The position numbers and the translations under genes were made by a program. A DNA stretch of 64,000 bases from Bacteroidales bacterium UBA3653 (GTDB taxonomy: Bacteria > Bacteroidota > Bacteroidia > Bacteroidales > Paludibacteraceae): contig DFKE01000013.1 of assembly GCA_002373505.1 (NCBI GenBank), forward strand, positions 1 through 64,000, given 5' to 3'. Shown here one piece after another: positions 47,062 through 54,967 of this stretch. Below the pieces are notes generated by a model. That model saw only the letters and a list, made by a program, of their open reading frames with translations, was not told the origin of the DNA and did no database searches. Numbering within the stretch: position 1 is the stretch's first letter; each line of letters begins with the position of its first letter.

Positions 47062-47301
47062 TCACTTGTTTTCTAAGTTGTCGCATTTTTTTGCGCCAAC
47101 TGGAGCAACTGTCGCATTTTTTGCGATAGTTGGAGTTAATTCCTCGCGTAAAGCATTGTTGATGTGTTTGCCGATGGTCTTGACATCACGGTCAAACAGC
47201 AGAGCCATCTGATTACGATTGAGCCAAACGGTTTCATCTTGTACGCGCACCTCCAACTGGAACTGCTCATTAGGCTGATATAGAACTATCTCGTTTGCCA
47301 T
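47062..47301 (-). pseudogene. N-terminal fragment of a RhuM-family (virulence protein) gene
   Basis: Seen: 79 residues starting MANEIVLYQPNEQFQLEVRV, then ETVWLNRNQMALLFDRDVKT and IGKHINNALREEL. This is the N-terminal DNA-binding-like part of RhuM proteins, which are normally above 300 residues. The frame then runs through a GTCGCATTTTTTGCG duplication and stops at ENK. Nothing recognisable of the C-terminal domain follows. Known: RhuM genes ride on genomic islands and near restriction systems. Here it abuts the end of leuS by 3 bases. Most likely a decayed remnant. Confidence 0.7.
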
Positions 47302-47304
47302 TCT

Positions 47305-50142
47305 TTACATCACAATGTTGACAATCCTGCCGGGGACGACGATGACTTTTTTAGGCGTGTTGCCGGCGAGATATTTGGAGGTATCTTCATGCGCGAGGAC
47401 AAGTTTCTCCACTTCCTCTTTCGGGGTGTCCTTCGGGCACTCGAGCGTGAAACGCACCTTGCCGTTGAACTGCACAGGGTATTTCTGCGTGTCCTCTACC
47501 AGATACGCTTCGTTGCACTCCGGCCACTCGGCATTGACCACAAACTTGGTACTTGGTACTTGGTCACCTTGTGCCTTATGCCACATCTCCTCTGCGATAT
47601 GCGGAGCATATGGCGCGAGAAGAACGGCGATGGGCTCCAAGATAGCGCGTTTGCTGCACTTGAGTGCGGACAGTTCGTTCTGCGCAATCATGAACGCCGG
47701 AATAGAGGTGTTGAACGAGAAGTTCTCTACATCCCACGTGATCTTCTTAATCAGTTTGTGCAGTGAGCGCAGTTCTTCTTTCGTCGGCTCCTCGTCGGTG
47801 ATATTCTCGTACATGTTCCAGAGACGTTTGAGGAAACGGTGCACGCCGTCGATACCGTTCGTGTCCCACGGTTTGGACATCTCCAGCGGGCCGAGGAACA
47901 TCTCATACAGACGCAGCGTGTCGGCACCGAACTTAGCGATGACATCATCGGGATTGACTACGTTGAACATCGACTTACTCATCTTTTCAACTGCCCAGCC
48001 GCAGATATATTGCTTGGCACCGGCGGTATAACCTGTTAACTCGGACGAGGTACCATCGGCAAAGACGAACTCGGCGTTCTTGAACTCCGGCATCCATGCG
48101 CGGAAGGCGTTGATGTCCAGCACGTCGTTGTTGACGATGTTCACATTCACGTGAATAGGCTGTACTTTGCCCTTGTATTCGGGGTTCTCGATGAGGTTGT
48201 AACTGATATAGAGGTTGCCCGTCGCGCCTTCGCCGATATAGCGATAGACGAAGTTCGAACGGCCTTGAATCATACCTTGGTTGATGAGTTTCTTGAACGG
48301 TTCGTCCTCGCATATATAGCCGAGGTCATAGAGGAACTTGTTCCAAAAACGGCTGTAAATCAGGTGTCCCGTAGCGTGCTCGGAACCGCCGAGGTAGAGG
48401 TCCACTTGACGCCAGTAAGCGTTCACGTCCTTATCAACCAGCGCTTGGTCGTTGTGCGGGTCCATGTAACGCAGGTAGTATGCCGACGAGCCTGCGAAGC
48501 CCGGCATCGTGCAGAGTTCCAGCGGGAAGATTGTCTTGTTATCAATCAGCGATTTATCTACTACCTTGCGGTTCGCTTCATCCCACGCCCAGATAGCGGC
48601 GTTGCCCAACGGCGGTTCGCCGGTCTCGGTGGGTTTGAAGTCCGACACCTCCGGCAGTTCGAGCGGCAGGCACTCTTCGGGCAGCGTATAAGGCATGCCG
48701 TCCTTGTAATAGACGGGGAACGGTTCGCCCCAGTAACGCTGGCGGCTGAAGATAGCATCGCGCAGACGGTAATTGACTTTCACGCGACCGATGCCCGTGT
48801 TGGTGATATATTCCTTCATGGCTTGGATGGCCTCTTTAACCTCCATGCCGTTGAGGAAACCGGAGTTGATCATCTTGCCCTCTTTGGCGTCGAACGACTC
48901 CTCGGAGACGTCTGCGCCTTCAATCAGCGGAATAATCGGCAGGTTGAAATGTTTGGCGAAGGCGTAGTCGCGACTGTCGTGTGCCGGAACAGCCATGATA
49001 GCACCTGTTCCATAACCCGAGAGCACGTAGTCGGAGATATAAATAGGTATCTCGCCCTGCGTGAGCGGATTGATGGCATACGAGCCTGTGAACACACCCG
49101 TCACGCGGCGGTCGGCGATACGTTCGCGCTCCGTGCGATTCTTGCAGCGGGTGAGGTAAGCCTCCACTTCTTCGCGCTGCTCATCGGTCACCACGCGCTG
49201 CACGTACTCGCTCTCCGGCGCCAGCACCATAAACGTCACGCCATATATCGTGTCCGCACGTGTTGTGAAGATGGTCATTGGAAATTCATCCTTCGTACCT
49301 CGTACATCTGTCCTTCGTACATAAAAGTTCATTTCTGCTCCTTCGCTGCGACCGATCCAGTTGCGCTGTGTCTCTTTGAGGCTTTCGGTCCAGTCGATGC
49401 GGTCCAAGCCCTCCAACAGGCGGCCTGCGTACGCACTCACGCGCAGACACCACTGTCTCATGACGCGTTGCTCTACCGGATAACCGCCACGTACACTCAG
49501 ACCTTCGCTCACCTCGTCGTTTGCCAGCACCGTGCCGAGTTTCGGACACCAGTTCACTTTGGTATCTGCCAGATACGCGATACGGTAGTTCATCAGCCGT
49601 TCTTGTTTCTCGCGCTTGGAGAGCGTAGCCCATTTCGGGTCGTTGGCTTCGAACTCCGCAATCAGTTTGCTTATCGGATGCGCTTTCTGGGTCTTGGGGT
49701 CGAAATAGCTGTTGAACATCTGCACGAACGCCCACTGCGTCCATTTGTAAAACGCCGGATCGCACGTGCGCACCTCACGGTTCCAGTCGTAGCAGAAACC
49801 GATTTTCTTGAGTTGTTCGATATAGCGGTCAATGTTCTTGAAGGTCGTCTCCTGCGGGTGTGTACCGGTCTGAATGGCGTACTGCTCCGCCGGCAGACCA
49901 TAGCTGTCAAAACCCATCGGGTGCAGCACATTGAAGCCTTTCAGACGTTTGTACCGTGCGTAGATGTCACTGGCGATATAACCTAACGGGTGACCTACGT
50001 GCAGGCCTGCGCCCGAAGGGTAAGGGAACATATCGAGCACGTAGTAGTGCGGTTTGTCACTCTCATTGGAAACGGTGTAAACACCCGCTTCCGCCCATGC
50101 CTTTTGCCACTTGCTCTCAATGTCAGAAAAGTTGTATTCCAT
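47305..50142 (-). CDS. leuS: Leucyl-tRNA synthetase
   Basis: Seen: 945 residues with the class I HIGH-type motif (AGLHVGHPLGYIASDIYARY), an editing domain, KMSKS (WAVEKMSKSMFNVVNPDDVI) and the anticodon-binding C-terminal part. Known: charges tRNA-Leu and edits misactivated isoleucine and norvaline. Odd: two repeat-encoded stretches are present. YVRRTDVRGTKDEFP in the editing-domain region comes from a TTCGTACATCTGTCC-type repeat (49291-49323). HKAQGDQVPSTKFVV near the C-terminal domain comes from the GTACTTGG repeat (47545-47577) also found in pfp. Both avoid the active-site motifs. The preceding gene on the strand encodes the SPFH protein, 28 bases away. Confidence 0.97.
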   Translation of the reverse strand: MEYNFSDIESKWQKAWAEAGVYTVSNESDKPHYYVLDMFPYPSGAGLHVGHPLGYIASDIYARYKRLKGFNVLHPMGFDSYGLPAEQYAIQTGTHPQETTFKNIDRYIEQLKKIGFCYDWNREVRTCDPAFYKWTQWAFVQMFNSYFDPKTQKAHPISKLIAEFEANDPKWATLSKREKQERLMNYRIAYLADTKVNWCPKLGTVLANDEVSEGLSVRGGYPVEQRVMRQWCLRVSAYAGRLLEGLDRIDWTESLKETQRNWIGRSEGAEMNFYVRRTDVRGTKDEFPMTIFTTRADTIYGVTFMVLAPESEYVQRVVTDEQREEVEAYLTRCKNRTERERIADRRVTGVFTGSYAINPLTQGEIPIYISDYVLSGYGTGAIMAVPAHDSRDYAFAKHFNLPIIPLIEGADVSEESFDAKEGKMINSGFLNGMEVKEAIQAMKEYITNTGIGRVKVNYRLRDAIFSRQRYWGEPFPVYYKDGMPYTLPEECLPLELPEVSDFKPTETGEPPLGNAAIWAWDEANRKVVDKSLIDNKTIFPLELCTMPGFAGSSAYYLRYMDPHNDQALVDKDVNAYWRQVDLYLGGSEHATGHLIYSRFWNKFLYDLGYICEDEPFKKLINQGMIQGRSNFVYRYIGEGATGNLYISYNLIENPEYKGKVQPIHVNVNIVNNDVLDINAFRAWMPEFKNAEFVFADGTSSELTGYTAGAKQYICGWAVEKMSKSMFNVVNPDDVIAKFGADTLRLYEMFLGPLEMSKPWDTNGIDGVHRFLKRLWNMYENITDEEPTKEELRSLHKLIKKITWDVENFSFNTSIPAFMIAQNELSALKCSKRAILEPIAVLLAPYAPHIAEEMWHKAQGDQVPSTKFVVNAEWPECNEAYLVEDTQKYPVQFNGKVRFTLECPKDTPKEEVEKLVLAHEDTSKYLAGNTPKKVIVVPGRIVNIVM
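47545..47577 (-). repeat. GTACTTGG repeat inside leuS
   Basis: Three CTTGGTA units followed by CTTGGTCACCTTGTG. Same frame as in pfp, giving QGDQVPSTK. Confidence 0.85.
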
Positions 50143-50170
50143 AAAACTATTTATTCATTTTCTCATTTAT

Positions 50171-51367
50171 TTATTTGCTCAGTTTCTCTACAAGATCGGT
50201 GGCGAACTTGAGGCTCATGATATCCATCGTTTGGTTTCCTCCATTTGCGCCACCGCCCATGACTACAGTCGGTAATTGCACCTTAGCCACGGCTTCAGCC
50301 ACGCCGACTTTGGTCTTATAATCCCACTCGGCACGTTCTTGCGGCGTCAGACCTGCTGCCACTTTCGCACGGTTAGCGGCTGCTTCAGCTTCTCCTTCGG
50401 CAATGATACGCTTCTTCACCTCGTTCGCTTTGAGCGCCTCCAGACGGGCAACCTCGTATTCCTGCTCGGCTTTGGTCACCTCCACCGCTTTCACTTTTTC
50501 TTGCTCCCATTTGGCTTTAGCGGCCTGTGCTTTACCTTCTTCCTCTGCACGAATCGCCTCTTGTTGAGCGGCAAGCGATTTGGCTTTGGAGGTCTGAACC
50601 AGCATGTTGGCTTCCTGCTGTTGCTCAATCTGCTTCTTCACGCGGTCTTCGTAGTCGATCTTGGAGACGGAAACCTGACCAATCTCGATGCCGTAGTAAT
50701 CAAACGGCGATTTCTCGGACCGACGATACCCGCCCGCGGCTGTTGAATCGGCAATCAGGACTGCGAATTTCTGCTGTTTCTTCTCGCCTGTGATAGGGTC
50801 GATTACCTCGGAAATCTTCACGGCAGTCGTGTAAACACCGTTGTTCAGCTGGTCGGTGATGTATTCAATCAGGTTGTTTTTCTTCTCCGAAACGCTCTCG
50901 TAAGCCGACATCAGCGGTCCGGAAGCATAGACAACTTTCACCACGGTCGGACGGACAAGGTCGTTCATCAGTCTGTCCATTCCGTTGTAGTCCGTCTGTA
51001 TGCGGAGCATGTGCTCGCGATCGGTGGGTAATTTGACACGGAGAGAACCGAAGATCTCACCATTGGACGCGTCGTTGAAAATAACCGGAATGGGTTCGCC
51101 GTTGTTTTGCGCACCGAACCATAACTGCTCGGTCTTATGGTATGAGGTGATGTGTCCTAATTTCTGGGCATACATACCCGGCTGGCTCCAGACATACATA
51201 GTACCGGTAATGGGCACTTGGTTAACCACGATGTCTTCGTTCTTGACATCCTCAACGAGAGAGCCGATGCAGCAAAGGAAGACGATTACTACGATTCCGA
51301 TGACGGAAGCTAATACGATTTTTTTCATCGGGAGTTTATTGCCTCCCTGCAGATTGCTAATAGCCAT
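50171..51367 (-). CDS. SPFH/band-7 family membrane protein
   Basis: Seen: 398 residues from MAISNLQGGNKLPMKKIVLA. One membrane helix near the N-terminus (IVLASVIGIVVIVFLCCIGS) precedes an SPFH domain (TGTMYVWSQPGMYAQKLGHI, SYESV region, VSVSKIDYEDRVKKQI). A long alanine/glutamate/lysine-rich coiled coil follows (about 255-345, EEEGKAQAAKAKWEQEKVKA), then a short C-terminal tail. Known: SPFH proteins form membrane-tethered cages around proteases or organise membrane domains. The start at 51367 lies 13 bases behind the stop of the small membrane protein gene, so the two are probably co-expressed. Not assignable to HflC/HflK or YbbK with certainty. Confidence 0.85.
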   Translation of the reverse strand: MAISNLQGGNKLPMKKIVLASVIGIVVIVFLCCIGSLVEDVKNEDIVVNQVPITGTMYVWSQPGMYAQKLGHITSYHKTEQLWFGAQNNGEPIPVIFNDASNGEIFGSLRVKLPTDREHMLRIQTDYNGMDRLMNDLVRPTVVKVVYASGPLMSAYESVSEKKNNLIEYITDQLNNGVYTTAVKISEVIDPITGEKKQQKFAVLIADSTAAGGYRRSEKSPFDYYGIEIGQVSVSKIDYEDRVKKQIEQQQEANMLVQTSKAKSLAAQQEAIRAEEEGKAQAAKAKWEQEKVKAVEVTKAEQEYEVARLEALKANEVKKRIIAEGEAEAAANRAKVAAGLTPQERAEWDYKTKVGVAEAVAKVQLPTVVMGGGANGGNQTMDIMSLKFATDLVEKLSK

Positions 51368-51380
51368 ATTCTTGAAATGA

Positions 51381-51545
51381 TTAAAAGTTATCAAACCAAA
51401 TCTTCCATCCATAGAACGGGATGAGTGTCTTCTTGAAATCTACGTTCTTGCCGAACATGTTCGTGAACAGATGCGCAATTACCGTGGCATAGTAGATTGC
51501 GAGGATGATGAGCAAAGCCCAAACGATTAAAGATATGAATCTCAT
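51381..51545 (-). CDS. Small single-pass membrane protein
   Basis: Seen: 54 residues. MRFISLIVWALLIILAIYYA makes one membrane helix, followed by TVIAHLFTNMFGKNVDFKKT and an aromatic end LIPFYGWKIWFDNF. The codon pattern is coding-like. It fits exactly between transketolase (34 bases upstream) and the SPFH gene (13 bases downstream). I do not know a family name. Inferred: a partner or membrane tether of the SPFH protein, because small membrane proteins often accompany them. Confidence 0.75.
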   Translation of the reverse strand: MRFISLIVWALLIILAIYYATVIAHLFTNMFGKNVDFKKTLIPFYGWKIWFDNF

Positions 51546-51579
51546 ATTGTAGTCTATGTTTGTAACAACAAATTGTTTA

Positions 51580-53589
51580 TTACAACAGTTTCTTTACTTG
51601 CTCATATACGTTCTGAGCGGTGAAGCCGAGTTTCTCGTCAAGGACTTTGTACGGGGCGGAGAAACCAAAGGAGTTGAGACCCCAGACAGCACCGTTCTCG
51701 CCTACCAGACCTTCGAGGGTGCAGGGCAGACCGGCGGTCATACCGAAACGCTTGATACCCTTCGGCAATACTTCGTCCTGATACTCTTTGGGTTGCTCAC
51801 GGAAGAGACCTTCGCTCGGTACGCTGACGATCTGCAGACGGATGCCCTCTGCGCGGAGCAGTTCAGCGCCGGCAAGAAGGGTTGAGACCTCAGAGCCGGA
51901 AGCCAAGAGGACTACTTGCGGATTCTCGTCTTTGGAGACGATGTACGCACCTTTGCGGAAGCCTTCGAGGTTGACGTTAGGCACCGGCGCTATGTCCTGA
52001 CGGCTGAGGATGAGGGCTGTCGGCGTAGCGGTGTTCTCGATAGCGCAACGCCATGCGAGGGTGGTCTCCTCGGCATCCGCCGGACGGAGAACGAGCATGG
52101 ACGGTTTGCCGGAATGGTTGTGCAGTTTCTCCATGAGACGGATCTGCGCCTCTTGCTCTACGGGCTCGTGGGTCGGTCCGTCTTCGCCGACACGGAACGC
52201 GTCGTGGCTCCAAATGAACTTAACAGGCAGTTCCATGAGCGCCGCCATGCGGACAGCAGGTTTCATATAGTCGCTGAAGACGAAGAACGTGCCGCAGGCG
52301 GGGATGATGCCGCCGTGGAGCGCCATACCGATCATGACGCATGCCATGGTGAGTTCGGACACACCGGCTTGCAGGAACTGACCGGAGAAATCGCCTTTCT
52401 TGAAGGCGTGGGTCTTTTTCAAGAAACCGTCTGTCTTGTCGGAGTTGGAGAGGTCGGCGGAGGAAACAATCATGTTGCCTACGTTCTCCGCGAGGAAAGA
52501 GAGCACTGTGCCGCTGGCGTTACGGGTGGCCGCACCTGCTTTCTGCTGGATGAGGCTCCAGTCGATGCACGGTGTTTCGCCGGACATGTAGGTCTCGTAC
52601 TCGTTGGCTGCCAGCGGGTTAGCCTGCTTCCACTCGTAGTACGCCTCGTATTTCTTATTGCACAGCTCACGTAACTCGGCTGCGCGGTCGTCATACAGTT
52701 TCTTCACTTCCGGGAAGATCTGGAACGGGTCTTCGGGGTTGCCACCGAGGTGTTCGATGGTCTTCTCGAAAGATGCACCGGCCTTGCTGAGCGGCGCTCC
52801 GTGGGTCGAGCACTTGCCTTCCCAGTTCTCGCCTTCGGCGGTCACGCAGCCTTTGCCCATGGTGGTATGACCGATGATGAGCGACGGTTCGCCTTTGTGG
52901 GCTTTGGCTTTGATGAGCGCTTCGCGGATGGCATCGGGGTCATTGCCCGGAATCTCCTGCACGTACCAGCCCCATGCCTTGTATTTGGCGGCTACGTCCT
53001 CGGAGGTCACTTCGCCGCAACACGTCGAGAGTTGGATCTCGTTGGAGTCATAGAACATGACGAGGTTGTCCAGCCCGAGGTGTCCTGCCAAGCGTCCTGC
53101 GCCCTGCGAAATCTCCTCCTGTACGCCGCCGTCAGAGATAAAGGCATAAATCGTCGGGTTATGAATCTCTCCGTAACGCTGGTTAAACCACTTGGCAGCG
53201 ATGGCTGCGCCTACGGCGAAGGTGTGCCCCTGTCCGAGCGGACCGGAGGTGTTCTCAATCATCCGCTCTATCTCGCGTTCGGGGTGGCCGGGAGTAACCG
53301 AACCCCATTGACGGAGGTTCTTGAGGTCTTCGAGCGTGAACTTGCCTGCCAGACAGAGTTGCGCATAGAGCATCGGCGCCATGTGTCCGGGGTCGAGGAA
53401 GAAACGGTCGCGTGCTTCCCAACCGGCGTTGTCCGGGTCGTATTCAAGGAACTCGCTAAAGAGCACATTGATGAAATCTGCGCCACCCATGGCTCCGCCC
53501 GGGTGACCACTCTTTGCTTTTTCTACTGCTGCTGCTGCGAGGATACGAATGTTATCCGCCGCACGGTTCATAAGTTGTGTACGATTCAT
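51580..53589 (-). CDS. tkt: Transketolase
   Basis: Seen: 669 residues, full length. ThDP- and substrate-site motifs are KSGHPGGAMGGADF, DPGHMAPMLYAQL, SDGGVQEEISQGAGRLAGHL, HTTMGKG and, in the middle domain, RVGEDGPTHEPVEQEAQIR. Known: transfers two-carbon units in the pentose phosphate pathway. It follows the DUF6048-like gene by 13 bases and precedes the small membrane protein gene. No repeat insertion is seen in it, unlike many neighbouring housekeeping genes. Confidence 0.97.
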   Translation of the reverse strand: MNRTQLMNRAADNIRILAAAAVEKAKSGHPGGAMGGADFINVLFSEFLEYDPDNAGWEARDRFFLDPGHMAPMLYAQLCLAGKFTLEDLKNLRQWGSVTPGHPEREIERMIENTSGPLGQGHTFAVGAAIAAKWFNQRYGEIHNPTIYAFISDGGVQEEISQGAGRLAGHLGLDNLVMFYDSNEIQLSTCCGEVTSEDVAAKYKAWGWYVQEIPGNDPDAIREALIKAKAHKGEPSLIIGHTTMGKGCVTAEGENWEGKCSTHGAPLSKAGASFEKTIEHLGGNPEDPFQIFPEVKKLYDDRAAELRELCNKKYEAYYEWKQANPLAANEYETYMSGETPCIDWSLIQQKAGAATRNASGTVLSFLAENVGNMIVSSADLSNSDKTDGFLKKTHAFKKGDFSGQFLQAGVSELTMACVMIGMALHGGIIPACGTFFVFSDYMKPAVRMAALMELPVKFIWSHDAFRVGEDGPTHEPVEQEAQIRLMEKLHNHSGKPSMLVLRPADAEETTLAWRCAIENTATPTALILSRQDIAPVPNVNLEGFRKGAYIVSKDENPQVVLLASGSEVSTLLAGAELLRAEGIRLQIVSVPSEGLFREQPKEYQDEVLPKGIKRFGMTAGLPCTLEGLVGENGAVWGLNSFGFSAPYKVLDEKLGFTAQNVYEQVKKLL

Positions 53590-53602
53590 AATATTATGTG
53601 TT

Positions 53603-54250
53603 TTAAAATCTCCATCCTAAATAGTAGTTTAATCCCCATCCGAGGTTATTCCGCGTGCCAAATCCGGGGATATAGATAGGCGTCGGTTTGAGCAGGTCTT
53701 CCGGCGATCTGGTAAAGAGCACCTTGAAACGCCCCATCCATCCCATGTAAAAGGCCGTGCTGTTGACTTTCGCTATCTCTACCTGGCATCCCGCTACAAT
53801 CTCTCCCCAACAATCTCCTTTGATGCCGGTAAGGCAGGTGCGGAAGTTACCTTCATTCGTTTGCTCCACCTCTTGTGCCGCTGCACCGAGCCGGACACCG
53901 ACGAGGAGTGCATGTGGGCTTTCCGGATGTTTCTTGAGAGGATGAAGATCGCATCCTACTCGGAAGAATCCTCCCTGTCCGCGGTATGTGATCGTGTCTC
54001 CTTGGGCCTTTGTCCCTCCGGCATAGCCGAACTCAACAGTAGGGTACCATCGTTTGGCAAGCCGCACGTTAACTGCCACCTCATAGTTCTGGATCTGCCA
54101 TTTGTTCGCTGCCGGAATCACGATAGGCGAAGCGATATCGAGCTTAACCATCGTGCCCATATAGATGCTGTCGGCAGAAAAACCCTCTCCAGCTCTCCCC
54201 ACAAGGGAGAGAGAAAGAAATGCAAATAATATTACAAGATACTTCCTCAT
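53603..54250 (-). CDS. DUF6048-like outer membrane barrel protein
   Basis: Seen: 215 residues with a signal peptide (MRKYLVILFAFLSLSLVG). Barrel-like strands follow (YEVAVNVRLAKRWYPTVEFG, GFFRVGCDLHPLK, LLVGVRLGAAAQEVE, FYMGWMGRFKVLFTRSPED) and the protein ends in NLGWGLNYYLGWRF with a terminal aromatic, as in outer-membrane proteins. The family name is from memory. Odd: LVGRAGEG at the signal cleavage region is encoded by a CTCTCC/GGAGAG palindromic repeat (54182-54213). Located 48 bases after the DUF7935-like gene, with another GC-rich repeat in the gap. Confidence 0.75.
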   Translation of the reverse strand: MRKYLVILFAFLSLSLVGRAGEGFSADSIYMGTMVKLDIASPIVIPAANKWQIQNYEVAVNVRLAKRWYPTVEFGYAGGTKAQGDTITYRGQGGFFRVGCDLHPLKKHPESPHALLVGVRLGAAAQEVEQTNEGNFRTCLTGIKGDCWGEIVAGCQVEIAKVNSTAFYMGWMGRFKVLFTRSPEDLLKPTPIYIPGFGTRNNLGWGLNYYLGWRF

Positions 54251-54298
54251 TAGAGGTCTATTCCCTTATCCCTCCCTTACTCCCTCGGGGTGGGGTTG

Positions 54299-54832
54299 TT
54301 ACATCAATTCTTTCGCCTCGTGTTTCAGTTCTTCAAGTGCTTTGTCCGTCGGCGTAGTGCCATTGGACGTATAGGCGGTAAGCAACGCTGTGACATACGC
54401 CTGCGCCGTTGCCTCGGCTGGAACCTGTGCCGCGATGGAGATGATAAAAGCCCCCATCTGGTCACGCGCATTAATGATCATATCCCAAACTTCGTCGGAT
54501 ACATAGACCTGCTGGCTCTGGTTGTGGTCAAACTCCGCCCGGATCGTTTGGAGGAGGTATTGCTGTACCTGTGCGATGGTCCAAGTAGCGAGAGCCTCCG
54601 GATGAACCCGCTGCAGCTCCACAATCATGTTTTCCGGCTTAGTGCGCTCAAGTAGGAGGGTAAGGCGCTCATATGCACGCAGACGTATAGGCGAGATGGT
54701 CTTCTGGCTGTCGCGTTTCAACTCAAACAGTCTTTTCTTCTCTTCGTTGCGAAAACCCGAGTACTGGATCAGCCAGAATCCGAAAATCATTACCGCAATG
54801 GTCAGAATGATAAGAAGGATAGTTGTTGTCAT
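54299..54832 (-). CDS. Conserved Bacteroidota membrane-anchored protein (DUF7935-like)
   Basis: Seen: 177 residues from MTTTILLIILTIAVMIFGFW, a single N-terminal membrane helix. A conserved helical cytosolic part follows (SPIRLRAYERLTLLLERTKP, EFDHNQSQQVYVSDEVWDMI, PTDKALEELKHEAKEL). I know the pattern from Bacteroidota genomes and think it carries the DUF7935 label, but no function is established. The start at 54832 follows a promoter (54857-54888); a longer frame would add 22 residues without support. Confidence 0.8.
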   Translation of the reverse strand: MTTTILLIILTIAVMIFGFWLIQYSGFRNEEKKRLFELKRDSQKTISPIRLRAYERLTLLLERTKPENMIVELQRVHPEALATWTIAQVQQYLLQTIRAEFDHNQSQQVYVSDEVWDMIINARDQMGAFIISIAAQVPAEATAQAYVTALLTAYTSNGTTPTDKALEELKHEAKELM

Positions 54833-54856
54833 AAATCGTTTTACCAATTTTGCCTG

Positions 54857-54888
54857 CAAAATTACAAAAAAAAAATGACATATACAAG
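54857..54888 (-). promoter_or_regulatory. Promoter for the DUF7935-like, DUF6048 and tkt genes
   Basis: Minus strand TTG, 20 bases, TAATTTTG (TAnnTTTG match), starting immediately after the serS terminator hairpin. Confidence 0.75.
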
Positions 54889-54889
54889 A

Positions 54890-54914
54890 AAAAAGCACTC
54901 AACGGTGCTTTTTT
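54890..54914 (-). terminator. Intrinsic terminator of serS
   Basis: AAAAAGCACT / GTGCTTTTTT stem with a 4-5-base loop. T runs lie on both sides, so it works in both directions. Confidence 0.82.
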
Positions 54915-54967
54915 CGTTAAAACGTTAAATAGTTAAAATGGTTTTTTCTAAGAAAAACGTTAAACTA

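Noticed and set aside
48151..49986. 611-codon open frame on the plus strand opposite leuS
   Set aside because: It is antisense to a complete, motif-bearing leuS and shows no domain pattern; long shadow frames are expected opposite GC-richer genes.
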